A stretch of DNA of 64,000 nucleotides, taken from assembly GCA_965196985.1 (NCBI GenBank), contig CBDALO010000201.1, positions 24,024-88,023 of the forward strand. Reading direction: 5' to 3'. A program made the translations under genes and the position numbers. Position 1 is the stretch's first letter. Every line of letters begins with the position of its first letter. Origin of the DNA: 2-12-FULL-35-23 sp965196985. Lineage in GTDB: Bacteria > Pseudomonadota > Gammaproteobacteria > UBA12402. The notes beneath the pieces were generated by a model, which saw only the letters and a program-made list of their open reading frames with translations, had not been told where the DNA came from and did no database searches. Positions 9,371-18,830 of the stretch are shown one piece after another.

Positions 9371-10993
9371 CTACTGATCACTCGGTAGCTCTGGCAAGCC
9401 AAGCTCTTTTAAAAAAGTATTATGCTTTTTAAAAGCGGTAGAAATATCGCTTTCTATATTATGTAGCTTTTTATTAACCTCAGCCAAATCAATTTCCTCT
9501 TCTGGTTCTGCGGTACTCACATAACGAGAGATGTTGAGATTATAGTTATTGTTTTCTATTATCTCTTGCATAGACACTTTACGCGAGTAGCGATCTTCTT
9601 CTTGACGAAATTGGTAGGTGGAAATAATCTTTTCTATATCTTGCGTTCTTAACTTATTTTGTCGCTTGCCTTTCTCAAAGTGCTCGCTTGCGTTAATAAA
9701 GAGTATATCATCAGGTTTTTTACATTTTTTAAGAATGACTATACAAACAGGAATACCTGTTGAGTAAAACAAGTTTGACGGCAGTCCTATTACTGAGTCA
9801 ATACTTCCATCATCTAAAAGCTTTTGCCGTATGCGTTGCTCTGCTCCACCTCGGAATAAAACACCGTGCGGCATGATAATTGCCATTGTTCCATCATCCT
9901 TAAGGTAATGAAAGCCATGCAATAAGAAAGCAAAGTCAGCGGCTGACTTAGGTGCTAACCCGTATTGCTTGAAACGAATGTCATCAGCGTACATGTCCAG
10001 AGGTTCCCACCTTAAGCTAAAAGGTGGATTAGCCACTATTGCATCAAAATAGGTTTTTTTAGCGGGATTGGTTTCACGCAGCACCTCCCAATCATTCTTT
10101 AATGTATCACCATGAAAAATCTCAAACTCTGAATCTTTTAGCCCATGCAATAGCATGTTCATACGAGCTAAGTTAAAGGTAGTGATATTGCTTTCTTGAC
10201 CATATATTTTTCCAATACCATGATCGCCTAGCTGGTGACGTACATTCAAAAGTAATGAGCCTGATCCACAAGCAAAATCAAGGATACTTTCCAGGTATTT
10301 CTTTTTACCAGCTGATGGATCCTGACTATCTAGCACAACGATCCGAGAAAGAATGGTTGAGATTTGCTGAGGGGTATAAAACTCACCTGCTTTTTTACCA
10401 CCACCGGCTGCAAACTGCCCTATAAGGTATTCATAGGCATCGCCTAATGTATCTTGATCGGTTGAAAATTCAGCGAGCCCATCAGCGATCTTACTAATGA
10501 TCGCACATAATTTATCGTTTCGATCTACAGGGCGTTTACCTAGTTTTTCGGAATTAAGATTGATTTCAGAAAATAAGCCTTGGAAGGTGCTTTGGAAGGA
10601 TTCGTTTTCAATGTAATTAAAACCATCCTCTAGTGTTTTAAGCAGTTCTTTGTTATGGGTTCGTGCCAGTTCGGCAATATTGCCCCACAAGTAATTAGGT
10701 TTGATAACATAATGCATGCGTCTTCGCATGACTCTCTCAAATTCTTTAACATCAGTCTTTGAGCTTTGCTCATACCAATACTGTAGTGGTGTAATATTAT
10801 CCAAGCATGAAACTTGAGGATACTCCTCACCAAGTTCGTTTTTAGCTGCTTCTTCATAATTATCGGATAAATAGCGTAAAAATAAAAAGGATAACATGTA
10901 ATCCCTAAAGTCATCCGCATTCATTGCACCGCGTAACTTATCGGCGATTGCCCAAAGAATCTTACCAAGCTTTTTTTGCTGTTCTTCAGTCAT
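9371..10993 (-). CDS. hsdM: Type I restriction-modification DNA methyltransferase subunit HsdM
   Basis: The protein is 540 residues, a full-length HsdM, the N6-adenine methylase subunit of a type I R-M complex. The N-terminal helical HsdM domain (about residues 6-150) is followed by the methylase core, with AdoMet motif I LDFACGSGS near 238-246 and catalytic motif IV NPPF at 322-325. The FYTPQQIS segment at 205-212 is also typical. The gene lies 4 bp downstream of the anticodon-nuclease-like gene on the same strand. No hsdR is seen in the window and hsdS is truncated, so the enzyme is an orphan that probably lacks a working specificity subunit. Confidence 0.93.
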   Translation of the reverse strand: MTEEQQKKLGKILWAIADKLRGAMNADDFRDYMLSFLFLRYLSDNYEEAAKNELGEEYPQVSCLDNITPLQYWYEQSSKTDVKEFERVMRRRMHYVIKPNYLWGNIAELARTHNKELLKTLEDGFNYIENESFQSTFQGLFSEINLNSEKLGKRPVDRNDKLCAIISKIADGLAEFSTDQDTLGDAYEYLIGQFAAGGGKKAGEFYTPQQISTILSRIVVLDSQDPSAGKKKYLESILDFACGSGSLLLNVRHQLGDHGIGKIYGQESNITTFNLARMNMLLHGLKDSEFEIFHGDTLKNDWEVLRETNPAKKTYFDAIVANPPFSLRWEPLDMYADDIRFKQYGLAPKSAADFAFLLHGFHYLKDDGTMAIIMPHGVLFRGGAEQRIRQKLLDDGSIDSVIGLPSNLFYSTGIPVCIVILKKCKKPDDILFINASEHFEKGKRQNKLRTQDIEKIISTYQFRQEEDRYSRKVSMQEIIENNNYNLNISRYVSTAEPEEEIDLAEVNKKLHNIESDISTAFKKHNTFLKELGLPELPSDQ

Positions 10994-11206
10994 ATTGTTA
11001 ATCCTCTTGCTTTTGTTCTGCTAACGCTGAAAATATCTCATCGTTAAAGTCATAATTCTGTAAAAAGTCATTCAATATCTGCCTGAAAAACTCTTTGTTT
11101 TCTTGCAACATTTGTTGCGGCTCATAAAGTGAATAATTGCCGTGGTTAAGGATATTGATCAGGCGAGTATGTAATAAACCCTCTTTGTCATCATTGTCTT
11201 TCTTAA

Positions 11207-13259
11207 CCCAACTTTGCCCTTTCTAAAATTAAACCTATCCAAATCAATGACTTACATTTTAAAAAAACGTTTAGGGTCACTACAACTTAACAAATTGTTT
11301 TTTCAGTGTGCCCAGGTTGTGAATTCATGCCTAACGATTTATAGATCACAACTTGCTCTGGAGTTGCCTTTGAGGTTCTTCTAACAGAAAGTAGTTTATT
11401 ATTTTCAAGCCGCATCGTAGTCGTGATACGAACCTGAGTGCTAAAAATCTGCCGTATAGTTTGCCAGCTACTATCAATGCTCTGCAATTTAAGTTGATGG
11501 CGAATAGTGTGTAGTAAGTGATAAGCAAGAATACTAATAAACAGATGGGCATCAACTCGCTCTGGCTTTTGATGGTAGATAGGACGCAGGCCTAACTCTG
11601 ATTTTAATGATCTGAATGCCGATTCAACATCAGTTAGAGTTGTATAGATTCTCCAAATTGTTTTTTCATCTAAATCCATTCTGTTACTACGCAAACAATA
11701 TGCGCCCAGATTCTCAGAGTTAACTTTACTCCAACTGATTTTCGTAACCTTATCAGCCTCTGAATCAAGCGTGATAGTGTATCGACCTGAAACACGTTTA
11801 TGGCGCTCCTTTATTCGACCTAAACGCAAGGTTACTTTCTCAATTGCTTTCATTCCAGTTTTTTTAGTGAGTCCATTAGCTAACTTAATTAATTCCTCTT
11901 CGAAACGAGTCTCAGCCTTACTAATCATATTTAAGCTTTTTTCTTCCTTAGCCTGAGAATGGCAGTACAGTAAGACTTCATTTGCTTCAGTATCTTTAAT
12001 TAATTGCGCTGTAACCGTATTATTTACTGATTCTTTTACTAGCACTTTATCAATGTTTTCATCGACAACAGGCAATGCTCTACGGCTCACTACAATATAA
12101 TGGAAACCTTTTTCAGTAAGCCATGAAATATTTTCTTCAGTTGCAAAACCAGCATCTAAGATAATTGTTGCCTCTGGCTGTGCATGAAGCTCAGTTAGCA
12201 TTTCGGATAATGTTTTAGGCTCGCTAACATTCCCTTTGAAAAATTCACTGCGTTGCGGGAACCCTGAGCCATCCAGCACGAGTCCTAGAGAAACAAGCGG
12301 ACAATCAGACCGCTTCTCCTTTGATCGACCATGCTGTGCGTGATCATTCTGTAATGCTCTACCCTCAAAGTAGGTATTGATTATATCGTAGAGAGTGATC
12401 ACCTGATTTAAACTAAAGAGATTTTTCTCACGTTCGAATAATTGATCTTCAATCATTTGCTTATGTTTGAGTAACTCATCAGCAGTCTTATAGAATTTCT
12501 TGAGTGATAGTTCTGAGAAATCAGTACCCAGTAATTCATCTAACGCACTTTGATTGCTTAAATAATAGTGCGTACTTAAATCACTTCCTGGGGCAACTAG
12601 CCGCCCAATGATGGTAGCAAGCATCAGGTGACATTGTTTTTGATTAAAGCCCAAAGCCCTGAACAATTCCTCAAGTTGTAATTGCCTGGCAGCATGTAAG
12701 CCCAACGCCTCAGCTCCAACGTGTCGTATGTCCGCGCTCTCAATGGAGTTAACATCCACTGTTTTAAAGTCAGGTTCTACCGCGCTTACTGAATTAACAG
12801 CGATACTTGTCTCATTGTCATCAGCAAACCTAGAGCGAATGCGTTTTACATACATTTGCGCCTGTTTTTCGAGATGTGCTGGTATTGAAATTAACGTGCC
12901 TTGACCCGTTAAAATTTCCTCAATACGGTCAGCAAGCAATTTCCAACTGTCCTTCTTTACTGAAAAATTCGCACCAAGATTTAAAATCAGTCTTTGACGT
13001 ACTTTGCCGTCAGCAGTGCGATGAGTATCAACAAGTCGGTAGGTTGCGTAAGACTTACCTGTCCGAGGACTCTTTTGTGTAGAGGTTCGAATATACATAA
13101 CTCAATACTCTCATCACTTCACCAGCCCATGCAACCCCTTATTGCCATTATGTGTCACTACATTCGAGAATTCACGTTTCTAGGCAAGTAAAATCAATGG
13201 GTTGAGTTAAAAATAGTGATGAAATTTTTGATTTTCAGGGTGAAATGGCCAAACTTGGG
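11207..13259 (-). mobile_element. IS1634-family (IS4 superfamily) element, complete
   Basis: The element is 2053 bp. One end begins CCCAACTTTGCCCTTTC and the other, on the minus strand, CCCAAGTTTGGCCATTTC. TTAA is present on both sides (11203-11206 and 13260-13263), consistent with a short target duplication inside the PrrC-like gene. Confidence 0.85.
11287..13098 (-). CDS. IS1634-family transposase
   Basis: The product is 603 residues, the expected size for IS1634 transposases. The N-terminus MYIRTSTQKSPRTGKSYATY and the HRTADGKVRQRLILNLG segment are typical of the family. Catalytic Asp candidates are in ITLYDIINTYF and TIILDAGFATEEN. The C-terminal DDE segment contains YTTLTDVESAFRSLKSELG followed by HLFISILAYHLLHTIRHQL. 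It is encoded on the same strand as the hsd genes it interrupts. No frameshift was seen, so the element may still be active. Confidence 0.9.
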   Translation of the reverse strand: MYIRTSTQKSPRTGKSYATYRLVDTHRTADGKVRQRLILNLGANFSVKKDSWKLLADRIEEILTGQGTLISIPAHLEKQAQMYVKRIRSRFADDNETSIAVNSVSAVEPDFKTVDVNSIESADIRHVGAEALGLHAARQLQLEELFRALGFNQKQCHLMLATIIGRLVAPGSDLSTHYYLSNQSALDELLGTDFSELSLKKFYKTADELLKHKQMIEDQLFEREKNLFSLNQVITLYDIINTYFEGRALQNDHAQHGRSKEKRSDCPLVSLGLVLDGSGFPQRSEFFKGNVSEPKTLSEMLTELHAQPEATIILDAGFATEENISWLTEKGFHYIVVSRRALPVVDENIDKVLVKESVNNTVTAQLIKDTEANEVLLYCHSQAKEEKSLNMISKAETRFEEELIKLANGLTKKTGMKAIEKVTLRLGRIKERHKRVSGRYTITLDSEADKVTKISWSKVNSENLGAYCLRSNRMDLDEKTIWRIYTTLTDVESAFRSLKSELGLRPIYHQKPERVDAHLFISILAYHLLHTIRHQLKLQSIDSSWQTIRQIFSTQVRITTTMRLENNKLLSVRRTSKATPEQVVIYKSLGMNSQPGHTEKTIC

Positions 13260-14166
13260 TTAATACAATGAGCAAAGCCATTATAACCATGAAAGCTCGC
13301 AGTTTTTTCCAGAATAATTCTAAGCATATTAAAGTGGTAGGTATACAAATCGCCAGATTCAGCAGCTTGCTGCAACTCTACCAACATGGCTACGTGATAA
13401 AAAAAGGGGGTATCACCAGTATATTTTAATTCATAGGTTTCATCTTTCTTGTCCTTGCTTAAAAATAACGTCTTTACTAATTTTTTTTCACTTTTTAGCT
13501 CATTACAAAGTACGTTAAAAAATAGCGTGTGATGTGAAGAAATCACTGTTTTTAGTGAATGTTTCTCATTTTTAAGAAGCTGTGCTAAATGATGCGCGAC
13601 TGCCACCGCGTTATTTTCATCTAATGATGAAATAGGATCATCAATATAGATATACTTAACCCAACTATACGCTTCAATATCTTTATCCATCGCTAATTGA
13701 ACAACAGCTAAGAAAAAACACCAAATAAACATATTTTCTTCGCCACGTGAAACCTTGATGCTATCAAAATACTCTAAGGTCTTTCCGTTGTTCACTTCAC
13801 TTGAAAAACGAACCTGCCAATTATTTGTATCTATTTTAAAGTCAAAGTCAGCATATCTATTAAGAAATGGTCTAATCCTGTTATCCATTTCCAGTTCTTC
13901 AAAGCCAGAAAAAAAACTAGAGTTTGAGTTAAGCTTTAGAACACGGTCACAATCACCCTCAAGATCATTGTCCCAATAAAACAAATCTTCAGTGAACGCA
14001 TTAAAATACAAGGTATCACGCTTATCATATTGCTTGCCGTACTCTTTGAAGGACATAGAAAGCCGTGTTTTGCCTGTGCCATTATAGGCAAAAAGCAGAA
14101 TATACTTTTTTTTCTGCAATATACCCCGTAGGTGAGCTGCTACCTCTCTCAATGAATCGAAACGGG

Positions 14167-14669
14167 TCATTTCACCACCTCATTCACTGAAGGAAATAAC
14201 TGCTGCATGAGTCCTTTTTTATGCTCTTCTAGTGTCTCGACTTTCTGAGACTCGGATTTTATCAGCTCATCAAGTGAGGTAAGGCAATCGGCTATTTTTT
14301 GTTGTTCTTTTAAGGATGGGAACGGCACAATTATTCTGCTCATTACTCCATTCATAAGCTTCGGGTTTCCCACATATGAAACATATTTTCTTGATACAGA
14401 ATTTATTAGCGCAGCAGAAAAAGCGTTAGCATAACCGTCATGATTTATCAAAACTCCACAAATATTTGTACAATAGAACTTTCCAGAACGATAATTTACA
14501 TCGCCAGCATTAGCGCCATCAGTTGTCCATGTTATGGCATTTTCATATAAGAAGTCAGAGTAATATCCTGATATACCATTGTTTTTAGTTTGTGATGAAA
14601 AAACCGGATACGGAAATTCATCCGTACATACTTTTTCCACAAGACTCATAGAAAGCACATAACCACGAG
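14167..14669 (-). pseudogene. hsdS: Type I specificity subunit HsdS, C-terminal fragment
   Basis: The frame is open from the ISKra4 joint at 14669 (RGYVLSMSLVEKV). It encodes one target-recognition domain with the typical phrase IIVPFPSLKEQQKIADCL, followed by the coiled-coil spacer SLDELIKSESQKVETLEEHKKGLMQQLF written across two turns. The first recognition domain and the conserved N-terminus are gone, so DNA specificity is lost or changed. Its stop overlaps the start of the PrrC-like gene (ATGA), indicating translational coupling in the original operon hsdS, nuclease, hsdM. Confidence 0.85.
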
Positions 14670-16056
14670 GGGTGCTGCCTTTATATAATGTAGAATATAT
14701 AGCATAATATACACTTTAACATGATGAAGGATGGTGTTTGGATGTCAGCTAGAATTATCTCTGATGAAAATAATGAATTAACTATTGAACTCAAGCTTCC
14801 ACTAAAAGGATCCATGCTTGAATGTGAGAACGCAATTCTTGATGGGCTTAATGAGGTTGGAACATTAGCCACTGAAAAAGCTTTAAGTAAGTTTGATGCA
14901 GATGGCTCTCCTATCCATGTTGGAAAAATAAAGCTAACAGCACGAAGTAGAGATGAAGCAAATTACCAAACGCCTTATGGAGTTGCTCGAGTTAAGCGTT
15001 ATGTTTATCAAACCTCTAAAGGCGGTAAGATCTTTTGTCCTTTAGAAGATAAGGCTAGAATTATCCAAGGATCAACACCGCGATTTGCAAAAATAATCTC
15101 ACATAAATACTCAAACTTACCTGCTCCTAGTGTTATTGATGATCTCAAGGTCAATCATAACTGTAAAATCTCACATTCATACTTGCAACGGGCAACTGAT
15201 TTTGTTGGCGGTATTGCACAAGCCAAAGAGGCTGAGTGGGAATATGAAGAGCCAAAGCTTGATGCAGGCGTTGAGATGCTAAGCATTAGCTTAGATGGTG
15301 CATATGTCCTCACCGTTGATGATGGTTATAGAGAGAGCATGGTTGGAACTATTTCCATGTATGATAAGCATGGTGCACGCCTGCACACAACCTACGTTGC
15401 AGCATCACCAGAATATGGAAAAGATGAATTCTTTAATAGGCTTGAAAAGGAAATAAAGCTGAAAAAGAAATATTACCCTGATGCTAAAACAATTGGCGTT
15501 GCTGATGGAGCAAAAAATAATTGGCCATTTCTAAAAAAACATACTGATACGCAAATTTTAGATTTTTGGCATGCAACTGAATATCTCGGTGAAGCATCAA
15601 AGGCAATATTTACCAAAAAATCTGAAAGAGATGAGCGTGATGTTTGGCTCCAAGAGCGATGTCATGACTTAAAGCACAAGAAAGGTGCGGCAGGTAGAAT
15701 ACTTGCTGAGCTTAAAGAGCATGTAAATAAAAAACTGAATAAATCGCTTAGAGAAAAGCTAGAAGGAACAATTACGTATTTTGAAAATAATATTAAAGAA
15801 AAGCGAATGTCGTATCATAATTTGATTAAGCAGAATGCACCAATTGGCTCTGGCGTCACTGAAGCAGCATGTAAAACAATTGTTAAACAAAGATTAGGCG
15901 GATCAGGAATGCGCTGGAAAGACAAGGGAATGAAAATTGTTTTATGCTTGAGAACACTAGTAAAGACTAAAGGAAGATGGGATCAGTTTTGGGAGAAGGT
16001 TAATGATTTTGGCGTGCCAGCAGTAATATAGCCTACATTATATAGAGGCAGCACCC
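14670..16056 (+). mobile_element. ISKra4-family element, complete (copy 2), chimeric flanks
   Basis: The element is 1387 bp with intact inverted repeats. The left flank is hsdS and the right flank is the AAA+ ATPase gene of the DDE transposon. No target duplication is present, so it marks a deletion or inter-copy recombination joint. Confidence 0.92.
14721..16031 (+). CDS. ISKra4-family transposase (copy 2)
   Basis: The product is 436 residues with the same catalytic residues as copy 1. It starts at ATG (MMKDGVWMSARI). Distinguishing changes are N for D in LECENAIL, C for R in NHNCKISH, I for V in SKAIFTKK and Q for E in WLQERCHD. With copy 4 it shares the V in AGVEMLSI and in KEHVNKKL, and it ends PAVI instead of PAAI. 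Copies 2 and 4 therefore form one sublineage and copies 1, 3 and 5 another. Confidence 0.92.
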   Translation: MMKDGVWMSARIISDENNELTIELKLPLKGSMLECENAILDGLNEVGTLATEKALSKFDADGSPIHVGKIKLTARSRDEANYQTPYGVARVKRYVYQTSKGGKIFCPLEDKARIIQGSTPRFAKIISHKYSNLPAPSVIDDLKVNHNCKISHSYLQRATDFVGGIAQAKEAEWEYEEPKLDAGVEMLSISLDGAYVLTVDDGYRESMVGTISMYDKHGARLHTTYVAASPEYGKDEFFNRLEKEIKLKKKYYPDAKTIGVADGAKNNWPFLKKHTDTQILDFWHATEYLGEASKAIFTKKSERDERDVWLQERCHDLKHKKGAAGRILAELKEHVNKKLNKSLREKLEGTITYFENNIKEKRMSYHNLIKQNAPIGSGVTEAACKTIVKQRLGGSGMRWKDKGMKIVLCLRTLVKTKGRWDQFWEKVNDFGVPAVI

Positions 16057-16127
16057 AATTCAATAATGTTTGATTTACCCAATGGATCAAATTTCAAGCC
16101 AAAATGTTGAAGATACATCTTACTCAT
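16057..16127 (-). pseudogene. AAA+ transposition ATPase, N-terminal scrap
   Basis: Only the first 23 or so codons remain (MSKMYLQHFGLKFDPLGKSN and a few more). They are the same as the start of the longer ATPase copy at 43683. The gene is cut by the ISKra4 at 16056. Confidence 0.85.
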
Positions 16128-16173
16128 CCTTGTATCTTAAATAACTGTAGAGATATGACAATATTGCTACAAT

Positions 16174-16379
16174 CCCAAGGATGCTTGGGTAGGCGGAAGG
16201 TGAAGCCGTGTTCGTCCTTAGGATTTAATCCTGTTGAGGAGATTTAGCTCCCTTCCACCCTCATAAGTTCATGAGATCGAACGGTATCTTAGGCCATTGT
16301 GAGCCTGTATTTGCAAGGTTGATCCGAACTATGATTTCCCAAGTTTGTTAGTGTAATAAAATTTAAGAGGCTCTAGCAA
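16174..16379 (+). ncRNA. Candidate IS110 bridge-RNA region (left-end non-coding)
   Basis: About 250 bp of non-coding DNA precede the IS110 transposase, the place where IS110-group elements encode their bridge RNA. Visible structure includes the perfect stem CCCAAG/CTTGGG (16174-16189, loop GATG) and long-range pairing of GGGT plus GGAAGG (16187-16200) with CCTTCCACCC (16251-16260). The small hairpins AGGATT/AATCCT and GGAG/CTCC lie in between. The 5' and 3' limits are not known. An identical region lies at 43730-43935. Confidence 0.5.
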
Positions 16380-17330
16380 ATGAAAAAAAATTGTGTTGGT
16401 ATTGATATTGCAAAATCTGATTTTGTTGCTGCTATCACCACTAGCGGAAAAGATCACGTTAAACATTTTAATAATAATCCTGAGGGCTTTTCTGAGTTAT
16501 TAGAATGGACGCAATCTTTATCTGATCAGTCACTTCATTTTTGCATGGAATCAACAGGTAAATACGGTAATGCATTGGCTCTTTATTTACATAGTGAGAA
16601 GTGTGATGTCAGTATAATTAATCCTGCACGAATAAAGTTTTTTATGAAAGGACAGCTAATACGAAACAAGACCGACAAGGCCGATGCGGTCAGTATTAAG
16701 GACTATTCAAATCATTTTACTCCAACGCTATGGCAGCCTTTGCCAGCTAATATAGAGGCTCTAAGAGCTTTGATACAGAGATCTGAAGTATTAACCTCCC
16801 AAGTCAGCAATGAACAAAACAGGCTGGAGCTAGCGGAAGAAACAATTATTAGCTCTATACAAAATCATATCGATTATATGGAAAAAGAAATTTTACGACT
16901 GCAGGAAGAAATTAGTAAGCTGATCGCGAGTGATGATGATCTGAAGAATAACACAGAGCTGCTTAAAAGCATCCCAGGCATTGGTGATAAAACCGCTCAA
17001 ACACTAACTGCTTTTTTTAATAATATTGAAAGATTTTCTGGCGCAAAACAATTGGCTGCTCATATTGGTTTAAATCCCAGCCAGTCACAATCAGGCACTT
17101 CATTGAATTCATCACGGCTCTCAAAGGTTGGTAGTGCTTGGTTGCGAAAGGCGCTTTACATGCCGGCATTAGTGGCTATAAGGCATAATCCTATTTTGAA
17201 GAAATTTTATGAAAAGCTGCTCAAAAAAGGCAAGCCAAAGAAGCTAGCCATTTGTGCTGTTATGAGAAAAATGGTGCATATGATTTATGGCATCCTAAAA
17301 ACACAGCAGCCATTTTCAGCGGATGCCTAG
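16380..17330 (+). CDS. IS110-family DEDD transposase (copy 1)
   Basis: The product is 316 residues. The N-terminal RuvC-like DEDD domain shows D9 (VGIDIAKS), E57 (CMESTGKYG), D99 and D102 (NKTDKADAV). The C-terminal Tnp domain has the helix-hairpin-helix-like SIPGIGDKTAQTL and the AAHIGLNPSQSQSGTS/SKVGSAWLRKALY segments that include the catalytic Ser. The gene is on the strand opposite to the surrounding transposon genes, between the DDE integrase and the ATPase. IS110 elements leave no inverted repeats, so the exact element limits (about 16140-17345) cannot be set. It differs from copy 2 only by A for V in KLAICAVMRK. Confidence 0.92.
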   Translation: MKKNCVGIDIAKSDFVAAITTSGKDHVKHFNNNPEGFSELLEWTQSLSDQSLHFCMESTGKYGNALALYLHSEKCDVSIINPARIKFFMKGQLIRNKTDKADAVSIKDYSNHFTPTLWQPLPANIEALRALIQRSEVLTSQVSNEQNRLELAEETIISSIQNHIDYMEKEILRLQEEISKLIASDDDLKNNTELLKSIPGIGDKTAQTLTAFFNNIERFSGAKQLAAHIGLNPSQSQSGTSLNSSRLSKVGSAWLRKALYMPALVAIRHNPILKKFYEKLLKKGKPKKLAICAVMRKMVHMIYGILKTQQPFSADA

Positions 17331-17358
17331 TAAAAATTTTACAATTTATTGTTGACGT

Positions 17359-18696
17359 TTAAGACGGTATCTCCTCAGTGATATCCAAATCCTCTTTAAC
17401 TTGGTTATAAACAATCTCAACTAGCGAGGTTTTTCTTGCTGGTTGTTCCGGCATCTGAGGTCTAGCTCGGGTTCTAGAAAGGTTGTTATGTTTGTCCAGC
17501 TCTCCCACTGCACCAAGGTATTGATATTCCAATGATTCGACGTGACGGGCGGAGTCACTATGCGGATCAACCACTAAATAAACCTCTTGTTGAGCCAGTT
17601 CAAATGGAACTTCAAAGAGTCGATTATTCCAGCTTACCGTGCCATCCTTCCTGACTCGGCGCTTAATGCGATGCAGGAAGTAATCATCTAGCTTATCGGC
17701 CAAACAACCTAACGGCTGAATTTTAGTGAGGTCTTGCTGATAGCGTTGTAACGGGGTCATCTTGTCAGGCAGGGCGCTTTGCGAGGCTTGATGATAAACA
17801 CGCTCAACCCAAGCCCAAAATCGATCATTCAGCGCATTGAAACTATGAATGGAATCCAGGTTGCATTCAGCTAGGAATTGCTCGCGTACTGTTCTATGCC
17901 AACGCTCTAGTTTGCCTTTGCTTTGCGGTTCATAGGGCCTGCCGTAAATCAATTGAATTTTCAAACGAGCACAAATGGTTTGCAACGTTTTAGCACGGTA
18001 GGCAGGGCCGTTGTCAATGATGAGCTTAACAGGAAGCCCACGTTTGAGTAATGCCTCTTTCAACACATGCTCAATAGTAATGGCACTCTCATCAGTACAA
18101 AATTTACTGTGACAGACCAACCTTGAGGCATCATCAAAAATACTCACCAAATAGCTTTTAACTCTTCTTTGGCCATCGTAAATCGTTGGACCATGCATGA
18201 CATCGCCATACCAAATATCACAAGCTGTGAGCGCCTCAAATGAGCGGCGCTCAATTTGGTTAGAAGGTGTGACTGTTCTTTTAGACAGGCCGTGTTTTAC
18301 TAATAAGCGGTGAACTGTTGCGTGAGATAATTCACCTCGTGCTACCTTCCCTTGAGTTTCTAAGAGTTTAATCACGGTCGGAATTGATCTTGAAGGGCTT
18401 TCCTGTTTAGTGGAAATAATTAACTCTTGTAGCTCTGGATTGATGTGACACTGGCCTTTGTCTCGTCGAGTTTTAGGAACTAATCCATCAATACCCTGCT
18501 TTAACCAGGCGTAATACCAATTCTCAATTGTTTTAGCACTGAGGTGAACACGCTTACTACCTGGAATGTTGTAGGTTTGCTGGGACAACCTTTTAATAAT
18601 GCTCTTGAGCTCACCATGCTCAAAACTATTTCGGCTACATAGCTCACCTAAAACACTTAGGCGAAACAGTGCTGTTGGGTGAATGGGCTTGGTCAT
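17359..18696 (-). CDS. DDE integrase-type transposase of Mu-like transposon (copy 1)
   Basis: The product is 445 residues from the ATG giving MTKPIHPTALFRLSVLGEL, which has AGGAA nine bases upstream. An N-terminal extension in the same frame lacks a ribosome site. Order: helix-turn-helix region (KTIENWYYAWLKQGIDGLV), rve/DDE core with D (ACDIWYGDVMHG), D (KLIIDNGPAYRA) and E (PQSKGKLERWHRTVR), then a Mu-type beta-barrel C-terminus (WNNRLFEVPFELAQQEVYL). It works with the AAA+ ATPase encoded downstream in the intact transposon. Identical to copy 2. Confidence 0.88.
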   Translation of the reverse strand: MTKPIHPTALFRLSVLGELCSRNSFEHGELKSIIKRLSQQTYNIPGSKRVHLSAKTIENWYYAWLKQGIDGLVPKTRRDKGQCHINPELQELIISTKQESPSRSIPTVIKLLETQGKVARGELSHATVHRLLVKHGLSKRTVTPSNQIERRSFEALTACDIWYGDVMHGPTIYDGQRRVKSYLVSIFDDASRLVCHSKFCTDESAITIEHVLKEALLKRGLPVKLIIDNGPAYRAKTLQTICARLKIQLIYGRPYEPQSKGKLERWHRTVREQFLAECNLDSIHSFNALNDRFWAWVERVYHQASQSALPDKMTPLQRYQQDLTKIQPLGCLADKLDDYFLHRIKRRVRKDGTVSWNNRLFEVPFELAQQEVYLVVDPHSDSARHVESLEYQYLGAVGELDKHNNLSRTRARPQMPEQPARKTSLVEIVYNQVKEDLDITEEIPS

Positions 18697-18830
18697 TTTG
18701 CAATTCCTGTGTGATTTAACTACTTGCAATGAGTTAATCACAACTTGAGTTGAGAATGCTACGCTCAAACTGTGTGGGGTCGTGAGGTTTACAGAAAATA
18801 TCCATCTCAACTTTTTTTCACGTTAATTAA

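Larger units (their letters stand above)
10998..14170 (-). pseudogene. PrrC/RloC-like anticodon-nuclease ATPase, split by IS1634
   Basis: The gene runs 14170 to 13260 and resumes at 11202 to 10998. Removing the IS1634 and one TTAA copy gives an uninterrupted 371-residue protein, close to the size of PrrC. Walker A is AYNGTGKT (28-35), the ABC-like signature is SRGEE (141-145), Walker B is DDPISSLDE (177-185) and the H-loop is SSHH (211-214). Near the C-terminus R284 and E288 (LRIILEK) are followed by a His in NILNHGNYS, resembling the Arg-Glu-His triad of the PrrC nuclease. Its start overlaps the hsdS stop by 4 bp and it precedes hsdM, the usual setting of such toxins inside type I loci. As it stands the gene is disrupted: the IS adds a short false tail (NPSLAISP). 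Confidence 0.8.
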
